This document shows, piece after piece, positions 7,894-15,779 of a DNA stretch of 64,000 bases (position 1 is its first letter; each line of letters starts with the position of its first letter). Location of the stretch: contig JAEZGI010000080.1 of assembly GCA_023416995.1 (NCBI GenBank), forward strand, positions 1 to 64,000, in the 5' to 3' direction. Under the pieces are notes generated by a model, which saw nothing but the letters and a program-made list of their open reading frames with translations, did no database searches and had not been told where the DNA came from. Source of the DNA: Bacteroidota bacterium. GTDB lineage: Bacteria > Bacteroidota > Bacteroidia > Chitinophagales > Chitinophagaceae. The position numbers and the translations under genes were made by a program.

Positions 7894-9420
7894 TTACGGA
7901 AGAAATGTAATGCCCTGCGCCAGCGGTAACTGGTCAGAATAGTTGATGGTATTTGTTTGCCGGCGCATATAGTTTTTCCAGGCATCACTGCCGGATTCTC
8001 TTCCTCCCCCGGTTTCTTTTTCTCCCCCAAACGCGCCACCGATCTCTGCACCTGATGTGCCGATATTCACATTGGCAATTCCGCAATCGCTACCCGATAC
8101 AGACAGGAAATATTCTGCTTCCCTAAGGTTAAGTGTCATTATCGAAGAGGAAAGTCCCTGGGGTACATTGTTCTGAATGTCGATCGCCTGGTCGATCGTT
8201 GAATATTTAAGCAAATAAAGTATGGGGGCAAAAGTTTCCTGTTGCACTATTTTGAAATGTGGTTCAACTTCGGCCACGCATGGAGTAACATAGCAACCAC
8301 TTTCGAAACCGGGACCGTCCAGTTGTTTGCCTTCAACTATAAAACGGCCTCCTTCGTTTTTACATTGTTGAATGGCTTCCAGGTAAGCCTTAACCGCATC
8401 CTTGTCAATCAAGGGACCCATGTGTGTGTTCTCCTGTAATGGATCACCAATGGTGAGTTGACCGTATGCGGCAATAAGTTGTTTTTTAACCTCGTCATAT
8501 ACGGATTCCTGTATGATCAATCTTCGTGTTGAGGTACACCGTTGTCCCGCGGTACCGACAGCACCAAAAAGCGCTCCCCGGATCGCGATATTAAGATCAG
8601 CCGCCGAAGAAATAATGATTGCATTGTTTCCGCCAAGCTCGAGTAACGCGCGGCCAAGTCTTGCACCCACTGCCGCACCAACTGACTTACCCATCCGGGT
8701 TGAGCCAGTAGCAGAAACAAGCGGAATTCGTCCGTCGGCAGCCATCCACTCTCCGGGTTCACGCGCACCTGTAAGTAAACAGGATACTCCTTCAGGTACA
8801 TTATTCCGCGCGAAAACTTCGGCAACAATGTGCTGGCAGGCAATACCGCAAAGCGGCGTTTTTTCTGAAGGTTTCCATACGCATACGTTTCCACATACCC
8901 AGCTTAACATAGCGTTCCAGCTCCATACTGCAACCGGGAAGTTGAATGCTGATATAATACCTGTTATGCCCAGGGGATGCCACTGCTCGTACATACGGTG
9001 CAACGGTCTTTCACTATGCATAGTAAGACCATGCAACTGGCGCGAAAGCCCAACAGCAAAATCACAGATATCGATCATCTCCTGCACCTCACCATATCCT
9101 TCCTGAAGACTTTTACCCATTTCATAAGATACCAGGTTGCCCAATGGCTGCTTAAGCCTACGCAATGATTCGCCGATCTGACGCACTATTTCGCCCCGTT
9201 TGGGAGCTGGCCAGGCGCGCCATTCTTTGAAAGCCTGTGTCGCAGTACTGATCACAGTCTCATAATCATTGGCTTCAGCGGCGATCACTGTTGCAATTTT
9301 TTCTCCATTTACCGGTGAAACCGATTCGATGGGAGTGGTGCCAGAGGCAAACCACCGCGTACCGGTTGAATTACCTTTGTTTGTTTCTTTTATATGAAGT
9401 GTTTCGAGTATTGATTTCAT
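7894..9420 (-). CDS. amaB: ALDH7-type aldehyde dehydrogenase (aminoadipate-semialdehyde / L-piperidine-6-carboxylate dehydrogenase)
   Basis: Oxidises aminoadipate semialdehyde (or its cyclic form, piperideine-6-carboxylate) with NAD(P)+ in lysine catabolism; that substrate is inferred from the ALDH7/antiquitin subfamily. The 508 residues carry the Rossmann region ISAFNFPVAVWSWN, the general-base Glu in LELGGNNAI and the catalytic Cys in GQRCTSTRR. The C-terminal GGAFGGEKETGGGRESGSDAWKNY region is characteristic of ALDH7 enzymes. No other lysine-degradation gene lies nearby, so betaine or another aldehyde remains possible. The ATG at 9420 is the natural family start. Confidence 0.82.
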   Translation of the reverse strand: MKSILETLHIKETNKGNSTGTRWFASGTTPIESVSPVNGEKIATVIAAEANDYETVISTATQAFKEWRAWPAPKRGEIVRQIGESLRRLKQPLGNLVSYEMGKSLQEGYGEVQEMIDICDFAVGLSRQLHGLTMHSERPLHRMYEQWHPLGITGIISAFNFPVAVWSWNAMLSWVCGNVCVWKPSEKTPLCGIACQHIVAEVFARNNVPEGVSCLLTGAREPGEWMAADGRIPLVSATGSTRMGKSVGAAVGARLGRALLELGGNNAIIISSAADLNIAIRGALFGAVGTAGQRCTSTRRLIIQESVYDEVKKQLIAAYGQLTIGDPLQENTHMGPLIDKDAVKAYLEAIQQCKNEGGRFIVEGKQLDGPGFESGCYVTPCVAEVEPHFKIVQQETFAPILYLLKYSTIDQAIDIQNNVPQGLSSSIMTLNLREAEYFLSVSGSDCGIANVNIGTSGAEIGGAFGGEKETGGGRESGSDAWKNYMRRQTNTINYSDQLPLAQGITFLP

Positions 9421-9578
9421 ATTTTTCCTTTTATAAGCCAGCGGAGCTCACAAGATACGCAACACCCCGGATTTGAAACAACTGGCAGCCAGCCCAGTAG
9501 CGACAGTTGATAAAAAAAACTTATAAAAATTATGAATAATGGGATATTGTTGCAAGCTTTACATCATCCTAATCTGCT

Positions 9579-9695
9579 ATGAAAGACCTGCTGTTCGCAG
9601 GTTTTTTATTTCTGCCCATAGCGTTTCAATCAAGTTCTGATCATCCTCAAGAAACCGTAACCCTATTTCTTAACTTGATTAATGCCTTACCATGA
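9579..9695 (+). CDS. Small 38-residue ORF with signal-like N-terminus, overlapping the next gene by ATGA
   Basis: An ATG at 9579 opens a 38-codon frame (begins MKDLLFAGFLFLPIAF, ends LINALP). Its TGA overlaps the ATG of the following secreted-protein gene in the sequence ATGA, an arrangement typical of translational coupling. The N-terminus looks like a short export signal or membrane anchor, followed by a polar segment and a hydrophobic helix. Its first codons also form a strong hairpin with a T-run (9582-9607), so it may instead be a regulatory leader. No homologue is recognised. Conservation of the frame in relatives would decide. Confidence 0.4.
   Translation: MKDLLFAGFLFLPIAFQSSSDHPQETVTLFLNLINALP
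9582..9607 (+). promoter_or_regulatory. Terminator-like hairpin (possible attenuator) upstream of the 9692 gene
   Basis: The arms AAAGACCTGC and GCAGGTTTTT pair over up to ten positions (including one G-U) around a five-base loop, and the 3' arm runs into six T. There is no plus-strand gene upstream for it to terminate, since the ALDH gene diverges. It could end a very short transcript or attenuate the downstream gene. Confidence 0.5.
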
Positions 9696-10171
9696 AAATT
9701 TCTTGCCCTGGCAGACTCATGTCTGTGATGTTAACCCTCCTTGCGCTCGCAACAAACGCAAATGATTTTGTTGTTTCGCCCAAAAGACTAATCTTCTCTT
9801 CAGCATTCGAAAATTCGCTGCTCGTTTTTGAAAAACTAAATCCTGGCAAAAATGATGCGAAGGTTTGCGCCTGCCAGTTGATGTTGGTTAAATCAGGCCA
9901 CGAAGCAGCACTAAACATCGCCGTGTTTTCAGAAAAGATCAGTAGCGGTGACCTTAGTGCTGAATTTGCCATCGCTACCCAGGTACTGGAAGAAGAGAGA
10001 AAACACATGAAATCTTTCTTTTACAACAAGGTCAAAGTAATTGCAAAGGAAGTGGTAGCAACTGATTGCCGTACCATGTATAATCAAATGAAGGTGCAAT
10101 ACGCCGATCTTAAAATGTTCGAGTTGCTTGACGCTGATGCTATCACACGTTTCAAATCTTTAAACAAATAA
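9692..10171 (+). CDS. Hypothetical secreted protein (159 residues)
   Basis: I do not recognise the family. The N-terminus (MKISCPGRLMSVMLTLLALATNA) is a plausible signal peptide. The remaining 135 residues are mixed helix and strand, with two nearby cysteines in AKVCACQLM, another at TDCRTM, and an amphipathic helix rich in E, K and R (residues about 100-125). The frame is preferred over the overlapping minus-strand frame 9679-10008 because of its signal peptide, its balanced composition and the terminator at its end. Its ATG overlaps the stop of the 38-codon ORF, so the two may be co-translated. Confidence 0.65.
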   Translation: MKISCPGRLMSVMLTLLALATNANDFVVSPKRLIFSSAFENSLLVFEKLNPGKNDAKVCACQLMLVKSGHEAALNIAVFSEKISSGDLSAEFAIATQVLEEERKHMKSFFYNKVKVIAKEVVATDCRTMYNQMKVQYADLKMFELLDADAITRFKSLNK

Positions 10172-10188
10172 TATCTGAGGTAGCATCA

Positions 10189-10218
10189 TTAAGGCGGTGA
10201 ATTTTTTCATCGCCTTAA
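10189..10218. terminator. Bidirectional terminator between the 9692 gene and panB
   Basis: An inverted repeat, TTAAGGCGGTGAA pairing with TTCATCGCCTTAA around a T-rich loop, lies between the convergent genes. One arm overlaps the panB stop codon at 10215-10217. The long A/T-flanked stem could serve both strands. Confidence 0.55.
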
Positions 10219-11030
10219 TACTGTTCTGAATCGTTGGGGAAGTCGTTGCTTTTCACATCAGTGATATAGGTTTTGACTGCACCTGTGATTTGTTCATGCA
10301 AATTCAGGTATTGTCGCAGGAATCTTGGTTTGAACTCAACGTTGATGCCCAGCATATCATGCATTACCAGCACCTGGCCATCACAATATTTGCCGGCACC
10401 GATACCAATGGTAGGAATCGATAAACTTTCAGATACTTCTTTGGCGAGCAATGCCGGTATTTTTTCAAGCACTATGCCAAAACAACCCGCTTCCTGGAGA
10501 AGTTTCGCATCTTTTCGGAGTTTTTCGGCTTCCTGTTCTTCACGGGCACGAACGGTATATGTTCCGAATTTATAAATTGATTGTGGGGTAAGTCCCAGGT
10601 GTCCCATTACCGGCACACCAGCTGCAACTATACGTTTTACCGATTCAAGCACTTCTTCGCCACCTTCCAGCTTTAATGCATGCGCCCCGGTTTCTTTCAT
10701 GATCCTTATCGCCGATGCAAGTGCCTCACGGCTGTTGGACTGGTACGAGCCAAAGGGGAGATCAACAACTACAAAACTTCTGTTCACACCACGGATAACT
10801 GAGGCGGCATGATAGATCATTTGTTCGAGTGTGATTGGCAGCGTTGTTTCGTGCCCTGCCATTACATTCGATGCAGAATCACCCACCAACAGGATATCAA
10901 TGCCTGCTTCATCAAACAATCGTGCGAATGAATAATCGTATGCAGTAAGCATAGAAATTTTTTCGCCATTCGCTTTCATTTTAAGAAGCGTATTGGTGGT
11001 TATCTTTTTTACTTCCTTGTGTATACTCAT
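10215..11030 (-). CDS. panB: 3-methyl-2-oxobutanoate hydroxymethyltransferase
   Basis: Transfers a hydroxymethyl group from methylene-tetrahydrofolate to alpha-ketoisovalerate, giving ketopantoate, the first committed step to pantothenate and CoA. The 271-residue length is normal. Motifs include MLTAYDYSFARLFDEAG, the metal-binding LVGDSASNVMAGH, HLGLTPQS, and VLEKIP with the catalytic Glu. The C-terminus has IGIGAGKYCDGQVLVMHDMLG. It lies 23 bases after ppx in the same direction, so it is probably the last gene of a ppk1-ppx-panB unit. The other pantothenate genes are not in this window. Confidence 0.96.
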   Translation of the reverse strand: MSIHKEVKKITTNTLLKMKANGEKISMLTAYDYSFARLFDEAGIDILLVGDSASNVMAGHETTLPITLEQMIYHAASVIRGVNRSFVVVDLPFGSYQSNSREALASAIRIMKETGAHALKLEGGEEVLESVKRIVAAGVPVMGHLGLTPQSIYKFGTYTVRAREEQEAEKLRKDAKLLQEAGCFGIVLEKIPALLAKEVSESLSIPTIGIGAGKYCDGQVLVMHDMLGINVEFKPRFLRQYLNLHEQITGAVKTYITDVKSNDFPNDSEQY

Positions 11031-11053
11031 GTTAAATAGTTAGGCGAGGCTGT

Positions 11054-11947
11054 TTAAACAAGCTGGGGTTTTACCTGGTTATAAAGGTGCTGAATAAGCC
11101 CATCTGCAAGTCCGATTTTCGGCACAAAGATCTCACTGATTCCTGCCCATCTCATTACGTTGATATGTATCAGTAAAGCAGGTACAATTACATCGGCGCG
11201 GTCTTCACGGAGTTTGTACACTCTGATCCTGTCTTTCAATGAAAAACTGCTGAACTCTTTATAATAGTCTTTGAGCGTTTCAATATTAAGCGACTTTCCT
11301 TCCTTTCTTTTGGATAATGAAAATATCTTGTTGATGTTGCCACCTGAGCCGATCGCAACAGTTTGCTGGTTGTAGTTTCTCGTTTCTCTTTTTATATAAT
11401 CCCGCAGTTCATCCCACATAAATTCATCTACCTGGCCCTTCAGCAAACGAATGGTTCCAATATTAAATGATCGCTTAAAAACCATCTTTGTATCAGAAAA
11501 AAAAGTGAGTTCGGTGCTGCCACCACCAACATCAATATACAGATACGACAGATCCTTATTGAGATTTTCAGCTATATGGTTCTCGTATATGAAACTTGCT
11601 TCGGCATCACCGCTGATAACTTCAATGGCAATGCCGGTCTGAGTTTTAACCTCATCAATTATCCGGCTGGCATTCACGGCATCACGCATGGCAGAAGTTG
11701 CGCAGGCAATCAGATGTTCAACTCCATACGCTTCGATAAGGTGACGATAAGCCCGCATCGTTTCCATGATCATCTTTTCCTTTTCAGGTGAGATGTTTTT
11801 GTTTTCAAATACATCAAAGCCCAGCCGGAGTGGCACACGTATAAGATTCAGTTTCTGAAACTGTGGTTTGCCGGAATCAGCGATGGTGACCTCTGTGATT
11901 AACAGTCGGGCGGCATTACTTCCTATATCAATTGCTGCTAATCGCAT
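11054..11947 (-). CDS. ppx: Ppx/GppA-family exopolyphosphatase
   Basis: Hydrolyses terminal phosphates from polyphosphate or, for GppA-like members, pppGpp. The protein is a short two-domain form (297 residues) with the ASKHA fold: the phosphate-1 loop AIDIGSNAARLLI at residues 4-16 and the phosphate-2 loop YIDVGGGSTELTFF near residue 140. It lacks the C-terminal HD-like domain of long Ppx enzymes. Its place directly after ppk1 (61-base gap, same strand) supports polyphosphate as the substrate. Confidence 0.9.
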   Translation of the reverse strand: MRLAAIDIGSNAARLLITEVTIADSGKPQFQKLNLIRVPLRLGFDVFENKNISPEKEKMIMETMRAYRHLIEAYGVEHLIACATSAMRDAVNASRIIDEVKTQTGIAIEVISGDAEASFIYENHIAENLNKDLSYLYIDVGGGSTELTFFSDTKMVFKRSFNIGTIRLLKGQVDEFMWDELRDYIKRETRNYNQQTVAIGSGGNINKIFSLSKRKEGKSLNIETLKDYYKEFSSFSLKDRIRVYKLREDRADVIVPALLIHINVMRWAGISEIFVPKIGLADGLIQHLYNQVKPQLV

Positions 11948-12008
11948 GGCGCCAAAAATAGTCTGTTATGGTATAACCGGCAAAAGTAAAAAACCATGCC
12001 ATTTGAGG

Positions 12009-14090
12009 TCAGGACAGCAGATGCTCGCTTTTTTGATGAAGATAATTATAGATATCAACCTGCGATCGTATCCGTTTGGATTCACTGTTGCGTGCATACC
12101 GGTTGCTGAGTTCATTATCCAGTTCACGTGCTTTTACATTATCATTTAATTGAATCTGCAAAATTGTTTTCAGTACTTTTTTAATGTTTTCATCAAAGAT
12201 GGGGCAGGTAACTTCAACACGATGATCAAGATTTCGGATCATCCAGTCTGCAGAAGAGATAAAAACTTTTTCATCACCTTCATTATGGAAAAGGAAGATC
12301 CTTGCATGTTCAAGATATTCATCAACAATGCTGATAGCTTTCACGGGATGTCTGAATTTTTTATTTTTTGAGAACATACAGAAGATACCCCGAACAATAA
12401 GTTTCAATACTACACCCGCTTTCGCTGCCTCATATAATTTTTCAATCAATTGTTCATCTGCAATCGAATTGCTTTTGATAATGATCATAGCAGGTTTACC
12501 GTCCTTTGCATTTTTTATCTCCCGACTTATCAGTCGGTTCAATTCGCGTCTTAAATGGGTCGGGCAGGGGATAAGAGTTTTGCAGCTTTTCAGCATGTCG
12601 GTGCCTTGCTTCCATCTTTCCATATAATTAAAGAGGCGACTCACATCGGCCATGATCTGTTTATTGGCGGTCAAAAGACAATGATCGCCATACACTGTAG
12701 CGGTTCGTTCATTCAAATTTCCCGTGCTTACAAAACCGTATAGCAAAGTATTGTTGTTTACCTTTTTCCGGATAAGACAGATTTTTGCATGCACCTTCAT
12801 ATCCGGTATTGAAATCATCACTTTAACGCCTTCATCTTCGAGGCGTTTTTTCCATTCAAGGTTTGCTTCTTCTTCAAATCTGGCCCGCAGCTCGAGCATA
12901 ACAGATACTTTCTTGCCATTACGCACCGCGTTTACCAGCGCATTGATCACTTTAGAATTTGGCGCCAGGCGATAAGCGGTAATTTTGATTTCAACCACGT
13001 TGGGGTCTATCGCCGCTTCCCTTAGCAAATCGATCACTGTACTGAAAGAATGATATGGAAAGTTAAGCATGATATCTTTCGCCAATACAACATCAGTAAC
13101 CCGTATCGTATGACGTAACATGGGATGTGTAAACGGTCGTTTGCGATGACTTTTCTTGGAGAACACATCAGGAAAATCCATGAAGTGCCTGAAGTTGTGG
13201 ATCCTTCCGCCGGGAATGAGACTGCTTTTACGGGACAGGTTTAGTTTCTTCATCAAAAAATTCAGCAGACCTTCATCCATCTGCTGGTCGTAAACAAACC
13301 GGACAGTTTTGCCTTTGCGGCGGTTTCGAACACCTTTTTCAAGTTTCTGGATAAGACTGGTTGAGATGTCGGTGTCCATATCAATTTCAGCATCCTTTGT
13401 AACCTTAAACAACCACGATTGATAACTCGTATAACCGAAATAGGAAAAGATGCTCCGCAGATTATACCGGATCACATCTTCTAAGAGGATGATATGGTGC
13501 TGGCCTTCGGGTGAAGGAAGTTTTATAAATCTTCCTATGGTGCGCGATGGCACCTCGATGATAGAATAGGCTTTTTGAGTTTTATCGCCTCTCTTCGACA
13601 TAACCACACCGAGGTAAATTGATTTATCACGCAGGTAGGGAAAGGTGGGGATGCTTTCAATCATCAACGGAATGATGTTTGAACGCACCTCCTCTTCAAA
13701 AAAATTCTGAACAAATTTTTGCTGCTCCTTTGATAGTTTTTTCTCAGTAACCAGGAAGATATTGTCATTCTGCAACTCACGTCTGATGCTTTCCCAAACG
13801 GCACCAAATTCTTCCTGCTGTCTTAATACGATCTCCTGGATCTGGTCAAGAATTTTGTCGGGCGAAACCTCGAGGTGCATATTGCGCACCTTCACACCTA
13901 CATCAGCCATTCTTTTTAAGGTGGCAACACGTACCCTGAAAAATTCGTCGAGGTTATTAGAAAAAATGCCAAGAAATTTAACCCTTTCACGGAGCGGCAC
14001 TGTTTTGTCGGCCGCCTCCTGTAACACCCTGCCATTGAAAGAAAGCCAGCTTATATCCCTTGCTATCGTTTTTCGTTTCATTTCTGACAT
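12009..14090 (-). CDS. ppk1: Polyphosphate kinase 1
   Basis: Reversibly transfers the gamma phosphate of ATP onto polyphosphate. From the ATG at 14090 the protein is 693 residues; the longer frame needs a TTG at 14108, and 14081 is another ATG. It begins with the family motif RDISWLSFNGRVLQEA (N domain), followed by the head domain and two PLD-like C-terminal domains. The VHAKICLI segment holds the histidine expected to be phosphorylated. The SADWMIRNLDHRVEV stretch near the C-terminus is characteristic of PPK1. It heads a ppk1-ppx-panB unit and diverges from the 14302 gene. Confidence 0.95.
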   Translation of the reverse strand: MSEMKRKTIARDISWLSFNGRVLQEAADKTVPLRERVKFLGIFSNNLDEFFRVRVATLKRMADVGVKVRNMHLEVSPDKILDQIQEIVLRQQEEFGAVWESIRRELQNDNIFLVTEKKLSKEQQKFVQNFFEEEVRSNIIPLMIESIPTFPYLRDKSIYLGVVMSKRGDKTQKAYSIIEVPSRTIGRFIKLPSPEGQHHIILLEDVIRYNLRSIFSYFGYTSYQSWLFKVTKDAEIDMDTDISTSLIQKLEKGVRNRRKGKTVRFVYDQQMDEGLLNFLMKKLNLSRKSSLIPGGRIHNFRHFMDFPDVFSKKSHRKRPFTHPMLRHTIRVTDVVLAKDIMLNFPYHSFSTVIDLLREAAIDPNVVEIKITAYRLAPNSKVINALVNAVRNGKKVSVMLELRARFEEEANLEWKKRLEDEGVKVMISIPDMKVHAKICLIRKKVNNNTLLYGFVSTGNLNERTATVYGDHCLLTANKQIMADVSRLFNYMERWKQGTDMLKSCKTLIPCPTHLRRELNRLISREIKNAKDGKPAMIIIKSNSIADEQLIEKLYEAAKAGVVLKLIVRGIFCMFSKNKKFRHPVKAISIVDEYLEHARIFLFHNEGDEKVFISSADWMIRNLDHRVEVTCPIFDENIKKVLKTILQIQLNDNVKARELDNELSNRYARNSESKRIRSQVDIYNYLHQKSEHLLS

Positions 14091-14301
14091 CAAAATACTT
14101 TTTGCCAAAGATGCTTTACGCTTTGCCGCGTTTACATTAAATAAATATTAATTGCTACGAATATAATGGTAAAGCTCAAGAGTTAAGATGCAAGGATGTC
14201 CTGAACGCCCTTAAGATTGTCGTATATGACATCCTCACAGCAGGGAGCGATCCTTAATTTTATCAGCGGCAGCCTCGAAGCTGCGACAAAAAATAATTTA
14301 T

Positions 14302-14637
14302 ATGAAAATTGTCAGGGTTATTTACACCACCACCACCGGATTTGCAGCTACAAACAGTAAAAACATCAGGGCCGTGGTTGCGGAACTGAAACAATTGGGG
14401 CATCCCGGTATTAAATACAGTACTTACCTGGCTGATGACGGCAAAACTTTTATGCATTTCGACCAGTTCGAAAATGAAGCCGCGCACCAGGTGTTGGTGA
14501 ACCTGGAAAGTTTCAGGAAATTTGACCGCGAACTGCTGGCGAGCGGTCTGGAGGTTGAGCCAAGATTGGATGTTCTGAGCCTGGTAGGTTCAACCGAGTT
14601 TTTTTTTAACAGCCCTGCTGGTGCAAAAATTGAGTAG
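14302..14637 (+). CDS. Small conserved-type protein, possibly ABM-like dimeric alpha/beta barrel
   Basis: A 111-residue protein without a signal peptide. The pattern of an N-terminal strand (MKIVRVIYTTT), a helix, a strand ending in FMHFDQFENEAAH and a second helix with SFRKFDRELLASGLEVEP resembles antibiotic-biosynthesis-monooxygenase-like ferredoxin folds, which usually form dimeric barrels. This is fold-level inference only; no catalytic motif is clear. It ends 23 bases before the Rof-like gene on the same strand, and the two probably share a transcript. Confidence 0.6.
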   Translation: MKIVRVIYTTTTGFAATNSKNIRAVVAELKQLGHPGIKYSTYLADDGKTFMHFDQFENEAAHQVLVNLESFRKFDRELLASGLEVEPRLDVLSLVGSTEFFFNSPAGAKIE

Positions 14638-14660
14638 TTGAAGAGTTAAAATGTTCAGTT

Positions 14661-14900
14661 ATGGAAAATTATGTGCCTATCAACTGCGATTATTATGATG
14701 AACTGGAAGCATTGGCAACTATCGGAAAACAGGTGCGGATCGTTTACCAGGAAAATGGTGAACAATCTGAAGCACGGGGAATCATAAAGGATTTATTCAC
14801 AGAGAATTCGGTGGAGTATATGAAACTCGATACCGGGTTCGTTATAAGACTGGATAAGTTGGTTGAAGTAGACGGTAAAGTGGCTCCGAACGTATGCTGA
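14661..14900 (+). CDS. Rof-like Rho-binding antiterminator family protein
   Basis: A 79-residue protein beginning MENYVPINCDYYDELE. This closely resembles the N-terminus of E. coli Rof (YaeO), which starts with a PINCDDYDNLE-like segment and binds Rho to inhibit transcription termination. The rest fits the small Sm-like barrel of that family: VRIVYQENGE, then EARGIIKDLFTENSVEYMKLDTG, then a last strand FVIRLDKLVEV. The assignment rests on this remembered similarity. It sits between the ABM-like gene and the rpmB promoter. Its effect on Rho in this organism is unknown. Confidence 0.7.
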   Translation: MENYVPINCDYYDELEALATIGKQVRIVYQENGEQSEARGIIKDLFTENSVEYMKLDTGFVIRLDKLVEVDGKVAPNVC

Positions 14901-14942
14901 TACTGCATAGTTAGCCCATCATTCAAAATTTTTCGAATTTCT

Positions 14943-14973
14943 TTTGAATATTAAAGAGATTTGACGACCTTTG
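14943..14973 (+). promoter_or_regulatory. Promoter of the rpmB operon (TTTG-N19-GACCTTTG)
   Basis: A -33 TTTG at 14943-14946 is followed by exactly 19 bases and a -7 element GACCTTTG at 14966-14973, one mismatch from TAnnTTTG. The rpmB ATG at 14996 follows 22 bases later. This matches the Bacteroidota primary sigma-factor consensus. Confidence 0.65.
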
Positions 14974-14995
14974 CCGTCCAAAATTTTTTGAAGTC

Positions 14996-15232
14996 ATGGC
15001 AAGAGTATGCAAGATTACAGGGAAGGTTCCCATCGGTGGACACACCGTTTCCCATTCAAATATCAAGACAAAGCGCCGGTTCTTACCAAACCTGCAGACA
15101 AAACGCTTTTTTCTTGCTGAAGAAGACAGGTGGATTACCCTGAAACTTTCTACTGAAGGTATCCGTACCATCAATAAAAGAGGTTTATTGAATGTTGTGA
15201 AGGACCTGAGGGCCCAAGGTGAAAAAATCTAA
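14996..15232 (+). CDS. rpmB: 50S ribosomal protein bL28
   Basis: A structural protein of the large ribosomal subunit, 78 residues, basic. It shows the family pattern MARVCKITGKVPIGGHTVSHS followed by TKRRFLPNLQTKRFF. The C-terminal helix includes ITLKLSTEGIRTINKRGL. It starts the order rpmB-rpmG-DUF4295-ftsY, which is conserved in Bacteroidota, and is preceded by a recognisable promoter. The start is fixed by the MARVC N-terminus. Confidence 0.97.
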   Translation: MARVCKITGKVPIGGHTVSHSNIKTKRRFLPNLQTKRFFLAEEDRWITLKLSTEGIRTINKRGLLNVVKDLRAQGEKI

Positions 15233-15254
15233 TTAATAGTCTAAAGTTATAACA

Positions 15255-15437
15255 ATGGCAAAGAAAGGAAGCAGGGTTCAGGTGATCCTGGAATGTACCG
15301 AGCACAAAACAAGTGGCCAACCTGGTACAAGCCGCTATATCAGCACCAAGAACAAAAAGAATACTCCTGAAAGGCTGGAATTGAAAAAATTCAATCCGAT
15401 TCTGAAGAAGTATACTGTGCATAAAGAAATAAAATAA
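15255..15437 (+). CDS. rpmG: 50S ribosomal protein bL33
   Basis: A 60-residue large-subunit protein. It has the typical VILECTEHKTSG start and the KNTPERLELKKFNPILKKYTVHKE end. One cysteine is present, so this is the form without a zinc-binding set. It lies 22 bases after rpmB in the same operon. Confidence 0.97.
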   Translation: MAKKGSRVQVILECTEHKTSGQPGTSRYISTKNKKNTPERLELKKFNPILKKYTVHKEIK

Positions 15438-15505
15438 GTATGGACCCTATCCGGGTTGCTTAGTGGCAGTCTGGTATTGATCCGATAAAGTTTCAAACTC
15501 ATATC

Positions 15506-15676
15506 ATGGCAAAAGCAGCAAAAACCGCGATTAAAAAAGATACTAAAGCCGCAGCAGAAGCGAAGAACTGGACAAAAGTGATTCGTGCGTTCCGCAGTCC
15601 AAAAACTGGCGCATACACATTCAAAGAGTCAATCGTTCACAAGGATAAGGTGAAGGATTTCCTCGTTCAGAAATAA
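15506..15676 (+). CDS. DUF4295-family small basic protein (probable ribosomal protein, bL38)
   Basis: A 56-residue, lysine- and alanine-rich protein (MAKAAKTAIKKDTKAAAEA, then WTKVIRAFRSPKTGAYTFKE) read from the ATG at 15506. It matches the DUF4295 family, found in Bacteroidota between rpmG and ftsY. I recall that structural work on Flavobacterium ribosomes named an extra large-subunit protein bL38 that corresponds to this family, but I cannot verify that here. Its composition and its operon with bL28 and bL33 fit a ribosomal role. A terminator follows 24 bases after the stop. Confidence 0.88.
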   Translation: MAKAAKTAIKKDTKAAAEAKNWTKVIRAFRSPKTGAYTFKESIVHKDKVKDFLVQK

Positions 15677-15700
15677 TTTGTGGCTACATATTATATATGT

Positions 15701-15729
15701 AAAAGCTGTTCTTCGCGGAACGGCTTTTT
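15701..15729 (+). terminator. Terminator of the rpmB-rpmG-DUF4295 operon
   Basis: A stem AAAAGCTGTTC/GAACGGCTTTT (one G-U pair) around a short loop ends in five T. It separates the ribosomal genes from ftsY. Confidence 0.75.
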
Positions 15730-15779
15730 GTATTTTGGCTCATCAAACACCATATCTTCGCGAAGCTTAATTGGAAACT

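Noticed and set aside
8513..9106. 197-codon plus-strand frame opposite the ALDH7 gene
   Set aside because: Antisense shadow of a well-conserved enzyme gene, with proline- and serine-rich composition.
9679..10008. 109-codon minus-strand frame opposite the secreted protein gene
   Set aside because: Serine-rich shadow frame. The plus-strand frame has a signal peptide, better composition and a terminator.
14193..14235. Inverted repeat AGGATGTC...GACATCCT in the gap between ppk1 and the 14302 gene
   Set aside because: Eight-base arms separated by 27 bases, no T-run and no matching operator family; could be chance.
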